From Spirochaetaceae bacterium (lineage in GTDB: Bacteria > Spirochaetota > Spirochaetia > DSM-27196 > PXBQ01), in the NCBI GenBank assembly GCA_003566875.1, contig PXBQ01000450.1:1-5433 (forward strand): DNA of 5,433 nt, written 5' to 3'. Below the pieces are notes generated by a model. The model was not told the DNA's origin. It saw only the letters and a program-made list of their open reading frames with translations, and did not search any database. This document shows positions 5,198 to 5,433 of the stretch, piece by piece. The position numbers and the translations under genes are program-made. Numbering within the stretch: position 1 is the stretch's first letter; each line of letters begins with the position of its first letter.

Positions 5198-5433
5198 GTG
5201 ATTGAGCTGCACGGGAAGGTCGCGCTTGTGACAGGGGGAAGTCGAGGTATCGGACGAGAACTGATTGCGTCCCTGTCACGCTCCGGCGCCGATGTAGCGT
5301 TCTGTTATCGCTCCGACGAAAGCGCCGCGACGACCGCGTGCGCAGAGATTCTCGAGCAGACCGGTCGTACGGTTCTTCCGGTGCAAGCGGACATCACGGC
5401 CGGGGCCGACCGAAAACGTCTCGTCGCGGAAAC
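5198..5433 (+). CDS. FabG-like short-chain dehydrogenase/reductase (3' end outside window)
   Basis: NAD(P)-dependent SDR, most like 3-oxoacyl-ACP reductase (FabG), which would reduce 3-oxoacyl-ACP in fatty-acid elongation. Only 78 residues of an expected 240-260 are present. The Rossmann start is typical: GKVALVTGGSRGIGR at residues 6-20 with the TGxxxGxG motif, a second strand ending in FCYRSD (35-40), where R38 would favour NADPH, and QADIT (63-67), whose Asp normally contacts the adenine ring. The catalytic Ser/Tyr/Lys lie beyond the window, so substrate class is open; many SDRs share this N-terminus. GTG start chosen from the ribosome site 6 nt upstream; starting at the ATG at 5171 would add nine residues (MAYGQREKS) before V1. 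It is divergent from fabI across a 123-nt gap, which supports a lipid-synthesis role, though only as inference. Confidence 0.85.
   Translation, partial: MIELHGKVALVTGGSRGIGRELIASLSRSGADVAFCYRSDESAATTACAEILEQTGRTVLPVQADITAGADRKRLVAE

Noticed and set aside
5075..5212. N-terminal extension of FabI to an ATG at 5212
   Set aside because: The extra 46 residues do not resemble FabI, the ATG would lie within the divergent gene, and the AAGGAG site points to 5074.

Overview
The window carries six protein-coding genes, two of them cut by its edges. It reads as a piece of a moderately GC-rich bacterial chromosome; no phage, transposon, CRISPR or RNA-gene signature is visible. The substrate-binding protein has a Sec signal ending in a small Gly/Ala/charged segment (AFGRGAKDD) without a lipobox cysteine. 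That style is common in spirochaete sugar-binding proteins, so a free-living spirochaete is my best but weak guess at the source.

Layout. Everything from 1 to 5074 is on the minus strand, so transcription runs right to left. It starts with an enoyl-ACP reductase (fabI, 5074-4298). A membrane sensor histidine kinase (4242-3025) and a NarL/LuxR-type response regulator (3009-2350) follow after gaps of 55 and 15 nt. A rho-independent terminator (2338-2289) closes this unit. After a short control region comes a carbohydrate ABC-transporter operon: an extracellular solute-binding protein (2185-929), then a MalF/UgpA-type permease (827 to beyond base 1), separated by 101 nt that can fold into a long stem-loop. 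On the plus strand, divergent from fabI, a FabG-like short-chain dehydrogenase starts at a GTG at 5198 and runs off the right edge.

How the parts may work together. FabI performs the last reduction of each fatty-acid elongation cycle, and the divergent reductase may perform the first, so their shared 123-nt gap is a natural control point. It holds two plausible overlapping promoters and an AT-rich palindrome placed to affect both. The kinase is an embedded-membrane sensor with the DesK/NarX-type catalytic core. It could sense membrane state (it sits directly behind fabI) or control the sugar transporter downstream (it sits directly ahead of it). The sequence alone does not decide. The transporter's control region has a dyad and a tandem 8-bp repeat that could be the regulator's target or a local sugar repressor's. 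No gene-free stretch exceeds 300 bases.
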